In this document: positions 13,001 through 24,229 of the stretch, one piece after another
How the letters are laid out: every line of letters starts with the position of its first letter
Position numbering within the stretch: the first letter of the stretch is position 1
From: Oenanthe sinensis
Taxonomy: Eukaryota; Streptophyta; Magnoliopsida; Apiales; Apiaceae
Length of the DNA: 64,000 nt
NCBI GenBank assembly: GCA_028671895.1
Contig: CM053813.1
Location: forward strand, 42,441,501-42,505,500
Reading direction: 5' to 3'
The notes under the pieces: model-generated
What the model saw: the letters and a program-made list of their open reading frames with translations, nothing else
Databases searched by the model: none
What the model was told of the DNA's origin: nothing
Translations under genes and position numbers: made by a program

Positions 13001-13050
13001 ATGGACGCATACTTTTTTGTTAACCATCTATAAAACGAAGGCACACCCAT
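7054..13050 (-). pseudogene. 5'-3' exoribonuclease (XRN2/3/4 family), two disabling lesions
   Basis: 23 exons can be placed, from 13050-12862 (MGVPSFYRWLTKKYASIV) to 7740-7054. XRN-family landmarks are present: LYLDMNGIIHPC, DGVAPRAKMNQQR, PGTEFMFKLS, LSDASVPGEGEHKI, DADLIMLALATHEIHFSILR, ICFFSGNDFLPHMP, WYYPYHYGPFASD and ISEADINETVLWHEYQGHRP. The C-terminal tail has N-x-W-x-A repeats and RG-rich stretches. The expected length is about 994 residues, normal for plant XRNs, which degrade uncapped RNA in nucleus or cytoplasm. Exon 10 (10769-10694) is 76 nt where 78 is needed: it reads HVYKR, then EFKTLGGYLVDM in another frame. Exon 19 (8646-8572) has an in-frame TGA at 8593-8595. The other junctions checked keep phase. 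Two introns, after exons 16 and 17, use GC donors. The CCHC zinc knuckle expected after ILRE is absent. It could be a recent pseudogene, or these could be assembly errors. Confidence 0.85.
12780..12810. repeat. CA/CG microsatellite in an XRN intron
   Basis: A short (CA)n run followed by CGCGCG lies in the first intron of the XRN gene. It accounts for the small plus-strand reading frame with His/Thr repeats there. Confidence 0.8.
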
Positions 13051-13118
13051 CTCTACTCTTTAGTTCTTTTTAGTATTTTTCAAGCTATATAAGGCCACTA
13101 GCAGCAGGTTACATGAAG

Positions 13119-13132
13119 TGTATATATAGACA
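13119..13132 (-). promoter_or_regulatory. Possible TATA box of the XRN gene
   Basis: The minus strand reads CTATATATACAC about 75 bp before the ATG of XRN exon 1, a plausible plant TATA element. A second TATA-like stretch (TTATATAGC) is closer, near 13090. Confidence 0.4.
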
Positions 13133-13427
13133 CAGATGAAGATGAAGGGACTAGTTGTAGGGTTTGTAGAGTATGTGTGTAACTGCAACTATATAGGGGT
13201 GCGTGTGTGAACATAGACTGTTAATTAGTAGTAGCAGTTTTAATAAGTTTAATAGACTACTCGGTAGTGTACACGTGCACTATTTGGTGCCACTTCGGCT
13301 GCCTATGCAACTCCTGTCATGTACTACTAGTCTACTACCTCCTATGACATGCACATATCTCGAGAACATTTTGAATGATGAATGCATCTGTAGAAACTTC
13401 CCGAGAGTAGCATCTTTGCTCGTCTTA

Positions 13428-13632
13428 TACTCCTTCCGTGCTAAGTTTTATTTTTGAAAAAAAATTGTTTCTAATTAAATAGTTTTTTTTTCAATATAGT
13501 TTTTTATTAAAAAATTTAAAATTACCCAACAATCCTGTGTCATATTAATTTTACAACTAATTGCATCCTATAAATAATAAATTATATAACTAAATATTTT
13601 TTAAGATGCGTGATTTATTTAAAAGAGTCAGT
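13428..13632 (-). mobile_element. Decayed Stowaway-like MITE, relative of 190-447
   Basis: It starts TACTCCTTCCGTGCTAAG. Its right half, read on the minus strand (ATCACGCATCTTAAAAAATA, TTTAGTTATATAATTT), matches the left half of the MITE inside the E2F gene. The right terminus is worn, so the end point is approximate. Confidence 0.55.
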
Positions 13633-14146
13633 GAAATGTTTATAAATTAATAATTAATTTATGGTTTTCCTTTGATATTTAATTTATATATTTATTTTAT
13701 TCTTTTAATTTTATTTAATATGTAAAATTATTATTATATTATTAAATATATCAAAAAATATTCGATATAAATATATATTTTTAGAATTATAATATATTAC
13801 AATTTTAATACAATACTATTATAAATATAATTTATAATTCTAATAATTTAAGTTAAATATTATACTTGCGGTCAATCCAATAAATAAAATATAAATTACG
13901 TCATTCAATTGTTTTTCTTTTCGTTTTTTATATTTATTTTAACAAGTAATTACAAATTTACAATAACAGATGAGATTTGACTAATTATATTATACAGGTA
14001 CATTCATTATACATTTATAATCATATTACACAAAATATAGGCAATTACATTATTCATATTCAGTAAATGATTTATAGTACTTTCGGTATCATATTTTTTC
14101 CCATGTTGTAGTATTTCATATTATCTTTGCCTCATCTATACTATAT

Positions 14147-16938
14147 TACTAGCTTATATCCGATGCACGGATCGAATTGTTTTAATACTTTTATTTTATA
14201 ATTTGAATATATTTTTATTTTTATAATAATAATTTAAATTTTATTTAATGTTATATGTATATATTTTATATAATTTATTTATGAGTAATTAGCATTTTGT
14301 ACCCCTTATCTTTGGGCGTTTTTTCAATTTGATCTCAAATTACGGTAAAACCTCGATAAATGAATATTCGATAAATTAATAACCGCGATTAAATAATAAT
14401 TGTTTCCGGTCCCGACTTGGGCCAATGGAATAAATTAATATTATCGCTAAATGCATAAAATAATAATATTTGGAGAATTCCTTAAAGGCCCTACCTAAAT
14501 ATAAAATAATAATTAATTAAAAATATTGATTTTTTCTTATATAACACATAATACTTGAATATTTTATAGACAATTTTACTAAAATATGTGTCAATAGTTG
14601 TCTGTTTTCGCTTTTCATGATAATCAAATTCAATTTTACTTCTAATTTTATGAAGGACATGGAGCATATCGCTAATTTTTAATTGTATGAATTATAATAG
14701 TTTGATCTGCATTTTTTAGTACAAGTGTTTAATTTTATAATAAAATTGTTAACCCTCTCAATTAATCGTGTTAGAATTTACGATCATTAATTTTATTTTT
14801 GATAGATGAATCAATTAATTAACAACCGTACCAATATATATAATTTATTATGGTTGTTCATATGCATACGGTATTGGGTTTTGAATAAAAAAAATTATTT
14901 GATATGAAATATTATGTAAATTAATAAATATTAATTTATTGATAAAATAATAAAATATTCATTAATCGATAAACTAATAACCTCGCTAAAATAATAAATT
15001 TTCTCGGGGCTAAGGATATTAATTTATAGAGGTTTTATTGTATGTTTCTCGGCATATTGCACCTCTAGGTTTCAAATTCGCTTCACTTTGCACCCTTTTG
15101 ACCAAATTAACATGGGTAAAATAGGAAATGATTTATTCAAATATGGTTTATGACAATATATCACATAATTTTAAAATTTTTACAAAGTGCACCTTAATCT
15201 AATATTTCATTTTTTTAAATAAATGTTAATATTTTAGAAATAACCAATTGTAAGTTATATTAGTTAACATATTTTTTAGTGATACTTGCTAAAAGATATA
15301 TTTCCTTTATCTAAAATTACTTATCCATTTTGAATTTTGCACATATTTCAAAATATATTGAACATATATAGTTCAGTTAATTACGTTTATTTTTTTGTCA
15401 ATAAAAATTTATATTTCAAACTTTTATTATACCGCTAAAATTATGCATAAAAATTTCGTTTCCCAAATATCTCATTTTTAATGAATTATGTAAGCATAAA
15501 ATTTAGATGTAAAGATAAATGTGATGAGACTCAATATTGTATGCGTATTAAATTACGATTAATATAATAAAATTAATTTTTTATTTTACTTCTAAAATGA
15601 AATTTTTTAAATAAATTTATATCTTTTAACATTTTCACTAAAGAAAATATTAGCTAATATATATAATAATTAACATTTTTCTTAGTGAAAATGTATTAGT
15701 TAATATATATTAACTAATCTATATTACCTTATATATTAATTAATACCTTTTCACTAACAAAAATGCTAATTACTCTATATATTAGCTAATACTAATTAAT
15801 ATATATTATATATATTACTTATATTAATTAATATATTTTACTAATAAAGTTTTATTGACAAAAAAAATAAAAGTAATTAATTGAATTATATGTTCAATAC
15901 AGCTTGAAATATGTGTAAAATTTAAAATGGATAAGTAATTTTAGAAGGAGAGAGTACATCTTTTAGCAAGTATCACTAAAAAATATATTAATTAATATAA
16001 CTTATAATTGATTATTTCTAAAATATTAACGTTTATTTTTTTAAAAAATGAAATATTAAATTAAGATGTACTTTATAAAAAAATTTAAAATTATGAGATG
16101 CATTTTGTCATAAACCATAGTTGAATAAATCATTTCATATTTTACCCTTGCTAATTTGGTCAAAAGGGTGCAAATTGAAACGAATTTGAAACTTAGAGGT
16201 GCAAAATACCAAGAAACATAGTTTAAGACCAAATTGAAAAAATACTCAAAGATAAGAGGTGCAAAATGCTAATTATTTGTATTTTAATAAGATAATGTTT
16301 GTGTATTTTGTTTATAGATGTCTTTTATTTAGAATATTAATGTGGAATGAGTTTTAGTTTGGAGATTTATGTTTAAAAATTATGTCCAATAATAATTATC
16401 CCGCACAAATATCGACGAAGGACACTGACTACAAACTTTCAATCTTTCAGTTTTAATAATAGAATATAGAATAAAGTTGTACATGAAAAAGTTTTTATAC
16501 TATATTATTAAAGTTGTACATGGAAAAGTTTATATACTATATTAAGTCCTCTTTTTATATAATTATAATCTAATTTTAAAAAATATATATTCTATCTACA
16601 ACTCTATCATCAAGGAGTACTCTCTTTGTACTCACATCAATGAGTCCTCTCTTTGTACTCCATCAATCCTCTTTTTGTACAATAAACTAATAACATATCT
16701 TCCTTCAATTACTGCTCAAACTTTTAATTTATTTAAAATTACAATTTATTAATTAAATTTCATAAATATTAGAATAATAATATTATTTTATCTATATTAA
16801 ATATTTTTTATTATATATTATATTATTATAAATGCAATAATAAAAAATTTTAAATTAAATATTTAAATCATATAAAATTATTAATATATAGAATTTGTTA
16901 ATACCGTCCGTGCTTTTTATACGGGTTATAAGCTAGTA
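14147..16938. repeat. Nested inverted-repeat element with hairpin-like ends
   Basis: The left edge reads TACTAGCTTATATCCGATGC and the right edge is the inverse (CGGGTTATAAGCTAGTA), each beside a CCG..CGG mini-hairpin. Inside, 14286-14340 plus 15043-~15440 is inversely repeated at ~15840-16274 (for example AATTAGCATTTTG and TTGCACC...TTTGACCAAATT). This makes a large fold-back of roughly 450-bp arms. GC-hairpin plus CTAGT ends recall Helitron 3' termini, but no transposase or Rep/helicase coding is present. Surrounding DNA (13633-14146, 16939-17240) is very AT-rich and otherwise unremarkable. Confidence 0.55.
14343..15040. mobile_element. Emigrant/pogo-like MITE
   Basis: The ends are inverted copies of (A/C)GGTAAAACCTCGATAAATG and CAATAAAACCTCTATAAATT, bounded by TA on both sides (14341-14342 and 15041-15042). 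This end type and TA target are known for Emigrant/Lemi (pogo-like) MITEs. It interrupts the left arm of the surrounding fold-back element, so it inserted later. No coding. Confidence 0.65.
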
Positions 16939-17029
16939 TATTTATGTGAAAATGAAGAAATATAAGTTATCTTAAAAATTCGACAACCATCACATAAAAA
17001 GGCAGTTAGTTTTAATCACTCACTCAAAA

Positions 17030-17255
17030 TACTCCCACCGTCCCGCTCTTCCACTTTGCTTTTAGTATCGTTAAATTGATTCACTATAATTTAAAAATAA
17101 TATATAATTGGAAAAAATTAATATTTTATATTATTAAAATATATATATATAATTTACTTTAAATTATATTTTTTAATTTTTTAAAAATATAAAAAAATAA
17201 ATTTTAATTTTCAATCAAACATTAATCAATTAAGTCAAAATAAACATGTACAGTA
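17030..17255. mobile_element. Possible Stowaway-like MITE, decayed
   Basis: It begins TACTCCCACCGTCCCGCTC, a Stowaway-type terminus, and continues into AT-rich sequence. A clear opposite terminus is not seen; the inverse TTAAGTCAAAATAAACATGTA near 17235 is only suggestive. Confidence 0.35.
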
Positions 17256-17475
17256 ATAGTACGTGTTTATCCAGCGCCATTCTCTTGAAAATAAATGGCC
17301 CTTTGTTCCGCAACTCCGCATCAATATATTTTTGGACAAGTGAACTTTACAGAAGATAATAGCTTTGATAATTTTTATATATAAACTTTGTTTTATATGA
17401 GCTCAAGTACCGACTATTACACTAATTAACAATTTGTTAAGAGGAAAACTTTTCCAATCATGGCAAACTTCATAT

Positions 17476-18114
17476 TCATTTCTCAGATAAAAAATCCACA
17501 TTGCAGCTTTGAAGCAACACATTCTTAATCCCCTGTCCAACTGCAACCCAACCATTATTTTTGCTTCCAACTGTTATATAAACCGGACAATTTACATTCA
17601 GATTAAACTCGCTTGATACATATGTGCCAACCTTCCATCTCATCCTTCCACGAACCTTAATATTGATCAAAACAGTGCCAACTGTCTGAACTTGAGTTTC
17701 GATGTATGGCGAAATTACTAGCACATTATTACCTGTCAACAAAGGTGACCAAACAGATTCTTCTTTGTGACCCTGGTATGTTGCAGGTAGTAGAATTGGT
17801 AGTGTGATTTGCTGGCTTTGATATGTGGCGAAAACGTCAAGTCTGTCGCAGTAAAATCCTAGACGATTGTTCGGGTTTCTTGACTTGAGAGTGATTTGGA
17901 AGTTGGAGGTGAGCAAGTTATTGGATGAGGTGAAATCGAAAGTGTTAAGAGTGATGTCTTGGAGCATAAAATCAGGTTTTGCTGGACGTAAGATGAGCCA
18001 TGATAGGAGTATTGTGAATAGGAATAGGAATATGAAAGCTGATATGGCACCACACAAGCAGCAGCACAGCTTCTTCGTTTGGTCTTGGTGCTGGCCGCAA
18101 TCTTTTTCCGACAT
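17476..18114 (-). CDS. NDR1/HIN1-like (NHL) protein, LEA_2 domain
   Basis: A single-exon gene of 212 residues, complete from ATG to stop. The N-terminus is cytosolic and carries a cysteine cluster (KKLCCCLCGA), followed by one transmembrane segment (AFIFLFLFTILLSWLIL, about residues 26-42). Next is the family's R-P-x-K-P-x-F-x-L-x-D motif (LRPAKPDFMLQDITLN). The extracellular LEA_2 beta-sandwich has the N-P-N-x-x-x-G-x-x-Y-D motif (RNPNNRLGFYCDRLDV). NHL proteins sit at the plasma membrane and several are induced by pathogens or senescence (NDR1, NHL10/YLS9). Which NHL this is cannot be told. No defects seen. A TATA-like ATATAAAG lies about 50 bp upstream on the minus strand (around 18165). 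Confidence 0.93.
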   Translation of the reverse strand: MSEKDCGQHQDQTKKLCCCLCGAISAFIFLFLFTILLSWLILRPAKPDFMLQDITLNTFDFTSSNNLLTSNFQITLKSRNPNNRLGFYCDRLDVFATYQSQQITLPILLPATYQGHKEESVWSPLLTGNNVLVISPYIETQVQTVGTVLINIKVRGRMRWKVGTYVSSEFNLNVNCPVYITVGSKNNGWVAVGQGIKNVLLQSCNVDFLSEK

Positions 18115-18513
18115 GTCTATTGCTAGGTGATGGTATGTGAAATATGGCTTGTTTGAAATGAAGCTTTATATTGGAGGGAGATACTGTTGTATAAATATAG
18201 AAGAGAGATTATTCTTGTCAAATTTCAATTTTTTGTTACATAAATACGAGATTTGAGGGGGGAGTTTTGTTTAGTTCCGCAAGTAAAACATCATACATAA
18301 CCGAACATATTTGGAATTATAAGTACTCCAATGCAATTGAAACTTCGTTAATTTGACACAAATACTAATATAAATACTAATACTAACTGAGATGATAATT
18401 TGATACACCCTTACATTGAACCTTTTTTAGATGGCTTATGCTAATGGAAAGTTATTATTAACTTTGTACGGCTATCTATAACTATTAGATGTTTTCTATA
18501 TATACAGACAAAT

Positions 18514-19166
18514 GATCAAATAGAAAATAACTTAAAATAGAAAATATAAAATAAGATCTAAATCACATATTCAATCTAATGTAAGGTCACCTACACACTA
18601 ATTAAATAGACTCTCGCACATACAATCCCACATAATCCCTCTGTTTTTAATTTAATTTTTCCCGTTAGTTAGTGAACTTTTTTTCAAATCTAATTTCATC
18701 ACATTTTTCTCCATCTCCCAACAATCAGTTTGCATACCATATGTGCTATATTCCGGTAACTTTTATTTTTCCAGCGATTTTCATTATTTTTTACGTACCC
18801 AGGATATATAATTTTAGTGATTTCTGTAATACAAATTAGTGATTTCTATAATACAAATTAGTGGTTTCTGTAATATAATTTAGTGATTGAAGTTCTGATC
18901 TGATAAGTGATGAATTTATTTTAGTTATAAATTATATTCGTCGAAATATAGCACATATGGTATGGAAACTGATCATTGGGAGATGAAGAAAAATGTGATG
19001 AAATTAGATTTGAAAAAACTTCACCAATTGACTGGAAAAATCAAATTAAAAACAAAGGAGAATAAATGGGATTGTGTGTGTGAGGGTGTATTTAATTTGT
19101 GTGTGAGTGCGGCAGGTATAAAGATAAGGTTTTCTATTTCTCATTTAAGCTATTTTTTATTTGAGT
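18514..19166 (+). mobile_element. Fold-back transposable element, copy 1
   Basis: About 650 bp that is itself an inverted repeat. CCCTCTGTTTTTAATTTAAT ... TTTGCATACCATATGTGCTA in the left half returns inverted in the right half (AGCACATATGGTATGGAAAC). The centre holds three copies of an AGTGATTTCTGTAATACAAA-type motif. Its ends are (G/C)TCAAATA-type. Copy 2 at 22603-23260 is in the opposite orientation, and a half copy lies at 55525. No transposase is encoded. A reading frame here that runs into the TA repeat is not a gene. Confidence 0.75.
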
Positions 19167-19189
19167 ATGACTATATATATATATATATA

Positions 19190-19217
19190 CTCGATAAGGA
19201 GGATCTCTCTAGAACCT

Positions 19218-19279
<62 letters not shown>

Positions 19280-19302
19280 CTAGAGAGATCCTCCTTAGCG
19301 AG
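19190..19302. repeat. Palindrome with long TA microsatellite at its centre
   Basis: The arms CTCGATAAGGAGGATCTCTC and its inverse (GAGAGATCCTCCTTAGCGAG) flank about 56 bp of (TA)n. A third copy of the arm motif (CTCTCGCTAAGGAGGGTTC) lies near 19445-19465. The region is thus probably the termini of a small transposon running to about 19480. A related 'GATCAACxGTxGAT' motif is seen at 23334. Confidence 0.6.
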
Positions 19303-19499
19303 AGAACCAGAGACCTCAATCGTGACCGTAGATTCTTTTAATCATAACCGTAGATTCTTTTAAAGTAAGATTCTCTTAATTTTTAAATGAAGATTCTGTT
19401 AAATTGTGATTAGATCAACGGTGGATATATAGGGTCTTTGGTTCTCTCGCTAAGGAGGGTTCTTCCTTGAACATCTCCCTATATATATATATATATATA

Positions 19500-20727
19500 T
19501 GTAATATCCCGTATTTTTTTAGAATAATAAAATAGATTAATAATAATAATAAGGGTTTAAAATTGGATAGAGATTCGGAATTAAAATTAGATTATAATAA
19601 TGGACATTTGAATATGGGTAGGATTTGAATCGTAGTATGTTTTGTTGTAGGGTTTTAAAACTCTATATATAGATTGAGATATCCCTGTTCTTTTGTATTT
19701 TTTTTAAGCCACCAAGACTAAACAGTTGCAAATCTCTCTCTACACAAATCTTTATTCTTTTTCTTCATCTTTGTTATTAAAATTCATAGAATTTTTCATA
19801 CACAAATCAGCTGTCTTGTAAAACTCGTAGTAAATTCATCGTTAGTCGGAATTCGTTGGTTCTGGACTTTTTAGAAAGATCTTTTCGTTCTATACGATTT
19901 TCGTGGTTTAAGTTTTTCCAGAAAACATCGTTTCGAGGGTCAAAAAGGTGAAATACAGATCTAGGCAGAATTGGAGTTATGAAAAAGTTCGACGTTTGAG
20001 ATGTGATATTTTCGATTGGGTGTTAAGGATTGAATATATGTAATAGGATGTTGTTAATTCTTGGTTTGCGAGGTTGAGGTAAATTTTCGATCGATCTTTC
20101 TGGTATTTTCAAAATTATGTGTATATTTGATTATAAAATTTTGGGCTAAGTAATTATATTTTGAAGTGACGTGTATTACTCCATATCTGTTGTGTGTCAA
20201 CGGTAAGTTTGGAACTCTGATTTATGCCATGGTTTGTGAAAATAAGAATAAGAATTTAGGACCGAAGTCACCGGGTTATAGTGACAGTTTTCTGAAAATT
20301 TAGGACCGTTATCACCGGGTTGTAGTGGTCGTGGTATAAATTATGGGTAACAAGTTATTGTTTTATGTGCAGTCATCGTGTGGTATCGAATCGAATAAGA
20401 ATAAGAAAGTGTATCGAAAAGTTATGTGCATAGTTATCGTATCGAAATTTATGTTTTGTTATATGTATTACTTGTTACTTGGTCCGACTAGTTGTATAGA
20501 TTGGTTACTTGCTGGGCTGTGTAGTTCATTGCTTACAATTTTCAAGTTTGATGTAAGAGGAAGATGAAGTGTATCAGATTTCGAGGATCATAGATTTGGA
20601 GTAAATTGGTTGTTGATTCGTCATTGTTAGCTGCGCTTTTGTAATAGTTATCTTTGTAATAGAGATTTGGATTAATAATTGTATAGTTTTGCTTGAATTA
20701 ATAGCACGAAAAGGGCGGGCTGTTACA
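19500..20727 (+). mobile_element. Solo LTR-like element (TGTAATATCCCG...GGGCTGTTACA)
   Basis: It starts TGTAATATCCCG and ends GGGCGGGCTGTTACA, giving TG..CA ends with the short inverted TGTAAxA/TGTTACA terminus. The flanks read ATATA on both sides, compatible with a 5-bp target duplication in a TA-rich site. It contains two motifs of the type ACCG..(G/A)TCACCGGGTT(A/G)TAGTG. No coding of note. A degenerate relative is at about 24230-25150, and another end of this type is at 27690. Confidence 0.6.
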
Positions 20728-20740
20728 ATATATATGCAAA

Positions 20741-20883
20741 AGTTCTATGAAGAACCTTAAATGGAGTACTAATTGGAGAACATATATGTCATACATTATA
20801 TTCTGCTTGTAATATATTGCAGAATCTAATACAAGATATATATGTTCTTCAATTAGTACTCCATTTAAGGTTCTCCATAGAAC
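20741..20883. mobile_element. Small fold-back MITE
   Basis: Near-perfect inverted arms (AGTTCTATGAAGAACCTTAA ... inverse near 20865-20883), with a second internal inverted pair around ATATTCTGC/GCAGAAT. A diverged relative sits at 55735-55860. The minus-strand reading frame here is only the palindrome. Confidence 0.7.
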
Positions 20884-20986
20884 AATACTCTTAAAATGAG
20901 AACTGAGATCTTGTCTCAACCCTTTATTTATTTTAATCTGAACCATCCAAATAAGTCATATACAAGCCACATACCCTCACCGAGTC

Positions 20987-21740
20987 TGTTAGGAATATAT
21001 TCAGTTGATGATGTACAAAATGCTAGAACGGAGTCTAGGTAGTTATATCTGTAAAAGAAAAAGTCTAGTTAGTCTCTGATCATGTTACCAGAGTCTATCT
21101 AGTCCCTGTACAGTTATCAAGAGTATTCTTACTTAGAAGATTTTTAGGAGAAAGAAAAAAACCAGAGTTTGGATGTCAATCAGAGTCTGGAAGTGAATCA
21201 GAGTCTATAGACTATCATAGTCTATAGTCTGTCAGAGACTGAAGATCATCAGAGTCTGAAGTCTTTCGGAGTCTATAAAACTGAAGCTGAATTTGGAAGG
21301 TGATCACAGTAATGGAAAGTTTTCGAAGAATAAAGGGAAAGATATTGCAGATATATATGTTATGGGAATGAAAAAGAGTTTTAGAAGGAAACTATCAGGT
21401 AATAGATATGAATTGATTCATAATTAATTGTATTTTCTTTTATTAGTTGTTAGGCAGCTCTCTATATAAACATTATATGTAACCTAATTTAATATTCAAA
21501 GTTTTTGAGAGCATAGAGATAGAGAGAGTTGCTATAAGAAACACATAGTAGCTGCTAGGGTTTGTGTACACCGTAGGAGAGTTTGTATTTGATCATTAAT
21601 AATACAAACAGTATTTTCTTTATACTTTGTGTTTAATCTTTGTTATTTGTTCGAAACTTAAATATTTTGAATTTGATTTTAAAACAGGCAAAAAGACAAT
21701 ACAAGTATTTAACCCCTTCTTCTACTTGTGTAACTAGGAA
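20987..21740 (+). mobile_element. Copia (SIRE-like) LTR remnant
   Basis: It starts TGTTAGGAATATATTCAG. It has a degenerate array of CAGAGTCTG motifs (21160-21290), a TATA region (CTATATAAACATTATATG near 21464) and the phrase TAGCTGCTAGGGTTTGTG. It finishes near ACCCCTTCTTCTACTTGTG. The LTR at 30974-32002 is of the same kind. No primer-binding site or polyprotein follows, so it is a solo or truncated LTR. The 3' boundary is approximate. Confidence 0.5.
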
Positions 21741-22563
21741 AATAGAGTCTTTCCAACATCTAAGATCTGCTTTCTCTCTCTACATTCATGTACACACACA
21801 GACACACAGTCATATCTTCATCTTCCACAATTCTAAATATACAACATACATATATACATAATATATCATAATATGCTCGTTGGACACTAACATCATTGTA
21901 TTATCATTTCCTTCCATTCTCGCGTTATCGCTTCCTTCTTATTTCTCACTTTTTTGCCTAACATCCACAAATTTGTCGAATCAGTAAAATACAATGATGC
22001 TTTGTATTTTCAAAAGGTTTGAATAAGCAACAAGATAGTTTAGATCTGCTTTTCTTAGTGATTCACGTTTAAAATTTTTAGTGATTTGCGTTAAACAAAT
22101 TTGGTGATTTGTGTTAAAAAAAATTGGTGATTTATGTTTAATTTTTAGTGATTTGGACTTAAATTTGATAATTTATCGGAATAAACTTCATATGTTTTAC
22201 AGATCTATAGATTTATGGTACTGGTAATGGTAAGGTGATGATGGTGATTTAGATTTTAGTGGTGGGCTGGGCGGGGTGGGGGTGATGGTGGTGGTGATAT
22301 TCTTTTTTTATTTCTATTGTAATAATATCCACTCAAAAATTAAAGAAAAATCTTGTTTGTATAGTTAATTTTGTTATAAAATAAGTGATTGGTGTGTATG
22401 AAATCAATTGATTATCATAATATAATAAAAATACATGTGTACTTTGATGATTTATAAGTTTTTGATCCGTAAAAATTTCTTCATTATCGCTTAATATTGT
22501 TCATAACTGATGAAATAAAGAGGATTTTAATTACAAAATTACCATTAGTTCTTAGTGTGTGTG

Positions 22564-22596
<33 letters not shown>
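21741..22596. other. Non-coding spacer with short tandem repeats
   Basis: No gene recognised. It contains about five loose copies of TTxGTGATTTxxGTTAAA (22050-22170), a GTGGTG/GGTGAT-rich stretch (22215-22300), and a GT/TA/GA compound microsatellite at 22556-22595 beside fold-back copy 2. Confidence 0.6.
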
Positions 22597-22602
22597 TCCT
22601 AC

Positions 22603-23260
22603 TCAAATAGAAAATAGCTTAAATGAGAAATAGAAAACCTTATCCTTATACCTGCCGCACCCACACACAAATTATATACACCCTCACACACACAATCTCA
22701 TCTATTCTCCTCCGTTTTTAATTTAATTTTTCCTGTCAATTGGCAAAGTTTTTTTCAAATCTAACTTCACCACATTTTTTTCATCTCCCAACGATTAGTT
22801 TCCATACCATATGTGCCATATTTCGGCGAATATAATTTATAATTAAAATAAATTCGTCACTTATCAAATTCGAACTTCAATCACTAAATTATATTACAGA
22901 AACCACTAATTTGTATTATAGAAATCACTAATTTGTATTACAGATTCACTAAATTATATATCCTGGGTTCACAAAAAATAATGGAAATCGCCGAAAAAAT
23001 AAAAGTCACCTGAATATATCACATATGGTATGCAAACTAATTGTTGAGAGATGGAGAAAAATGTGGTGAAGTTAGATTTGAAAAAAAGTTCACTAATTAA
23101 CGGGAAAAATCAAATTAAAAACGGAGGGATTATGTGAGATTGAGTGTATGAGGGTGTATTTGATTTGTGTGTGGATGTCTCTCATTGCCATTAGATTAGA
23201 TTGAATATGTGGTGTAGATCTTATTTTCTATTTTCTATTCTAAGTTATTTTCTATTTGAT
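22603..23260 (-). mobile_element. Fold-back transposable element, copy 2 (inverted)
   Basis: The reverse complement matches copy 1 (18514-19166) closely along its length, including the central AGTGATTTCTATAATACAAA motifs and both CATATGGTATG half-palindromes. With copy 1 it forms a widely spaced inverted pair (about 3.4 kb apart) that could itself fold. Confidence 0.75.
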
Positions 23261-24229
23261 CACTTGCCTATATATATATATATAGTAGAGATCTAAGGAA
23301 AACTCTTTTAAGCAAGAAACTTAGAGACCACTAGATCAACCGTTGATTTATAAAAAAAGATTTGATTTAAGATTTAAACTATGAATGGCAGTTTTGTAAT
23401 AAATATGGATTGTATATCTTATTTTGTAGTGCTTAAAATCTGATTGATACTTGCTATATTTATATACCTCCCATTAATGTTATTTAATTGAGGTTGATTA
23501 TGATTAATTGTTATGACATTTTCTTTATATTATAAACTTAAGAAAATATTTTATTATTTGTTCTACTAATATGATGTATTCTACTAAGTATTCTAGTATT
23601 TAATATTTATTTTATTTTCATTTAAAATTCTATTATATATTCTACTACTATGATATATTGTAATAAATATTCTAATATAGGTTTAAATATTTATTCTATT
23701 CTAATTCAAGATTCTATTTATGTGTTCTACTATTTTATATTGTACTAGGTATTCTAAAGTATTATATGATATTTATTTTATTTTTATTCAAGATTCTATT
23801 ATGTGTTCTACTAGATGTATTTTACTAAATATTTTAACATAGTATTAAATAATTTTTTTATTTTTATTTTTATTTTAACAAAAATTTAAGATTCTATTAT
23901 GTGTTCCACTATTTTGATATATTCTAATATATTCTATTAAGTATTCTAGTGTAGTATTTAATATTTATTTATTTTAGGTCAAGATTCTATTATATGTCTA
24001 ATTATTCGATATATTCTACAAAGTATTCTAATATAGTATTTAATATTATTTTATTATTTAAATTTTTAAAAATAATATTGATATATAATATTTAGAATAT
24101 AATCTTAAAATAGCTAATACAATACGCAATTGAATCTTATATTGGAATATGACAAAGTTCTATTATTATATTACAATTCTCTATAGAATACTAAAATACA
24201 TAGAATATTTAGTTCATCTCTAATTTTGA
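23261..24229. other. AT-rich spacer with TTCTACTA/ATTCTA tandem drift
   Basis: No gene recognised. From about 23560 to 24200 the sequence is a degenerate array built on ATTCTAxTAxTxTGATATATT and TATTTAATATTTATTTTATT-like phrases, an old AT-rich satellite-like repeat. Confidence 0.5.

Noticed and set aside
18962..19363. 133-codon plus-strand frame with Tyr/Ile repeats
   Set aside because: It runs from the fold-back element through a (TA)n microsatellite; composition is explained by the repeat.
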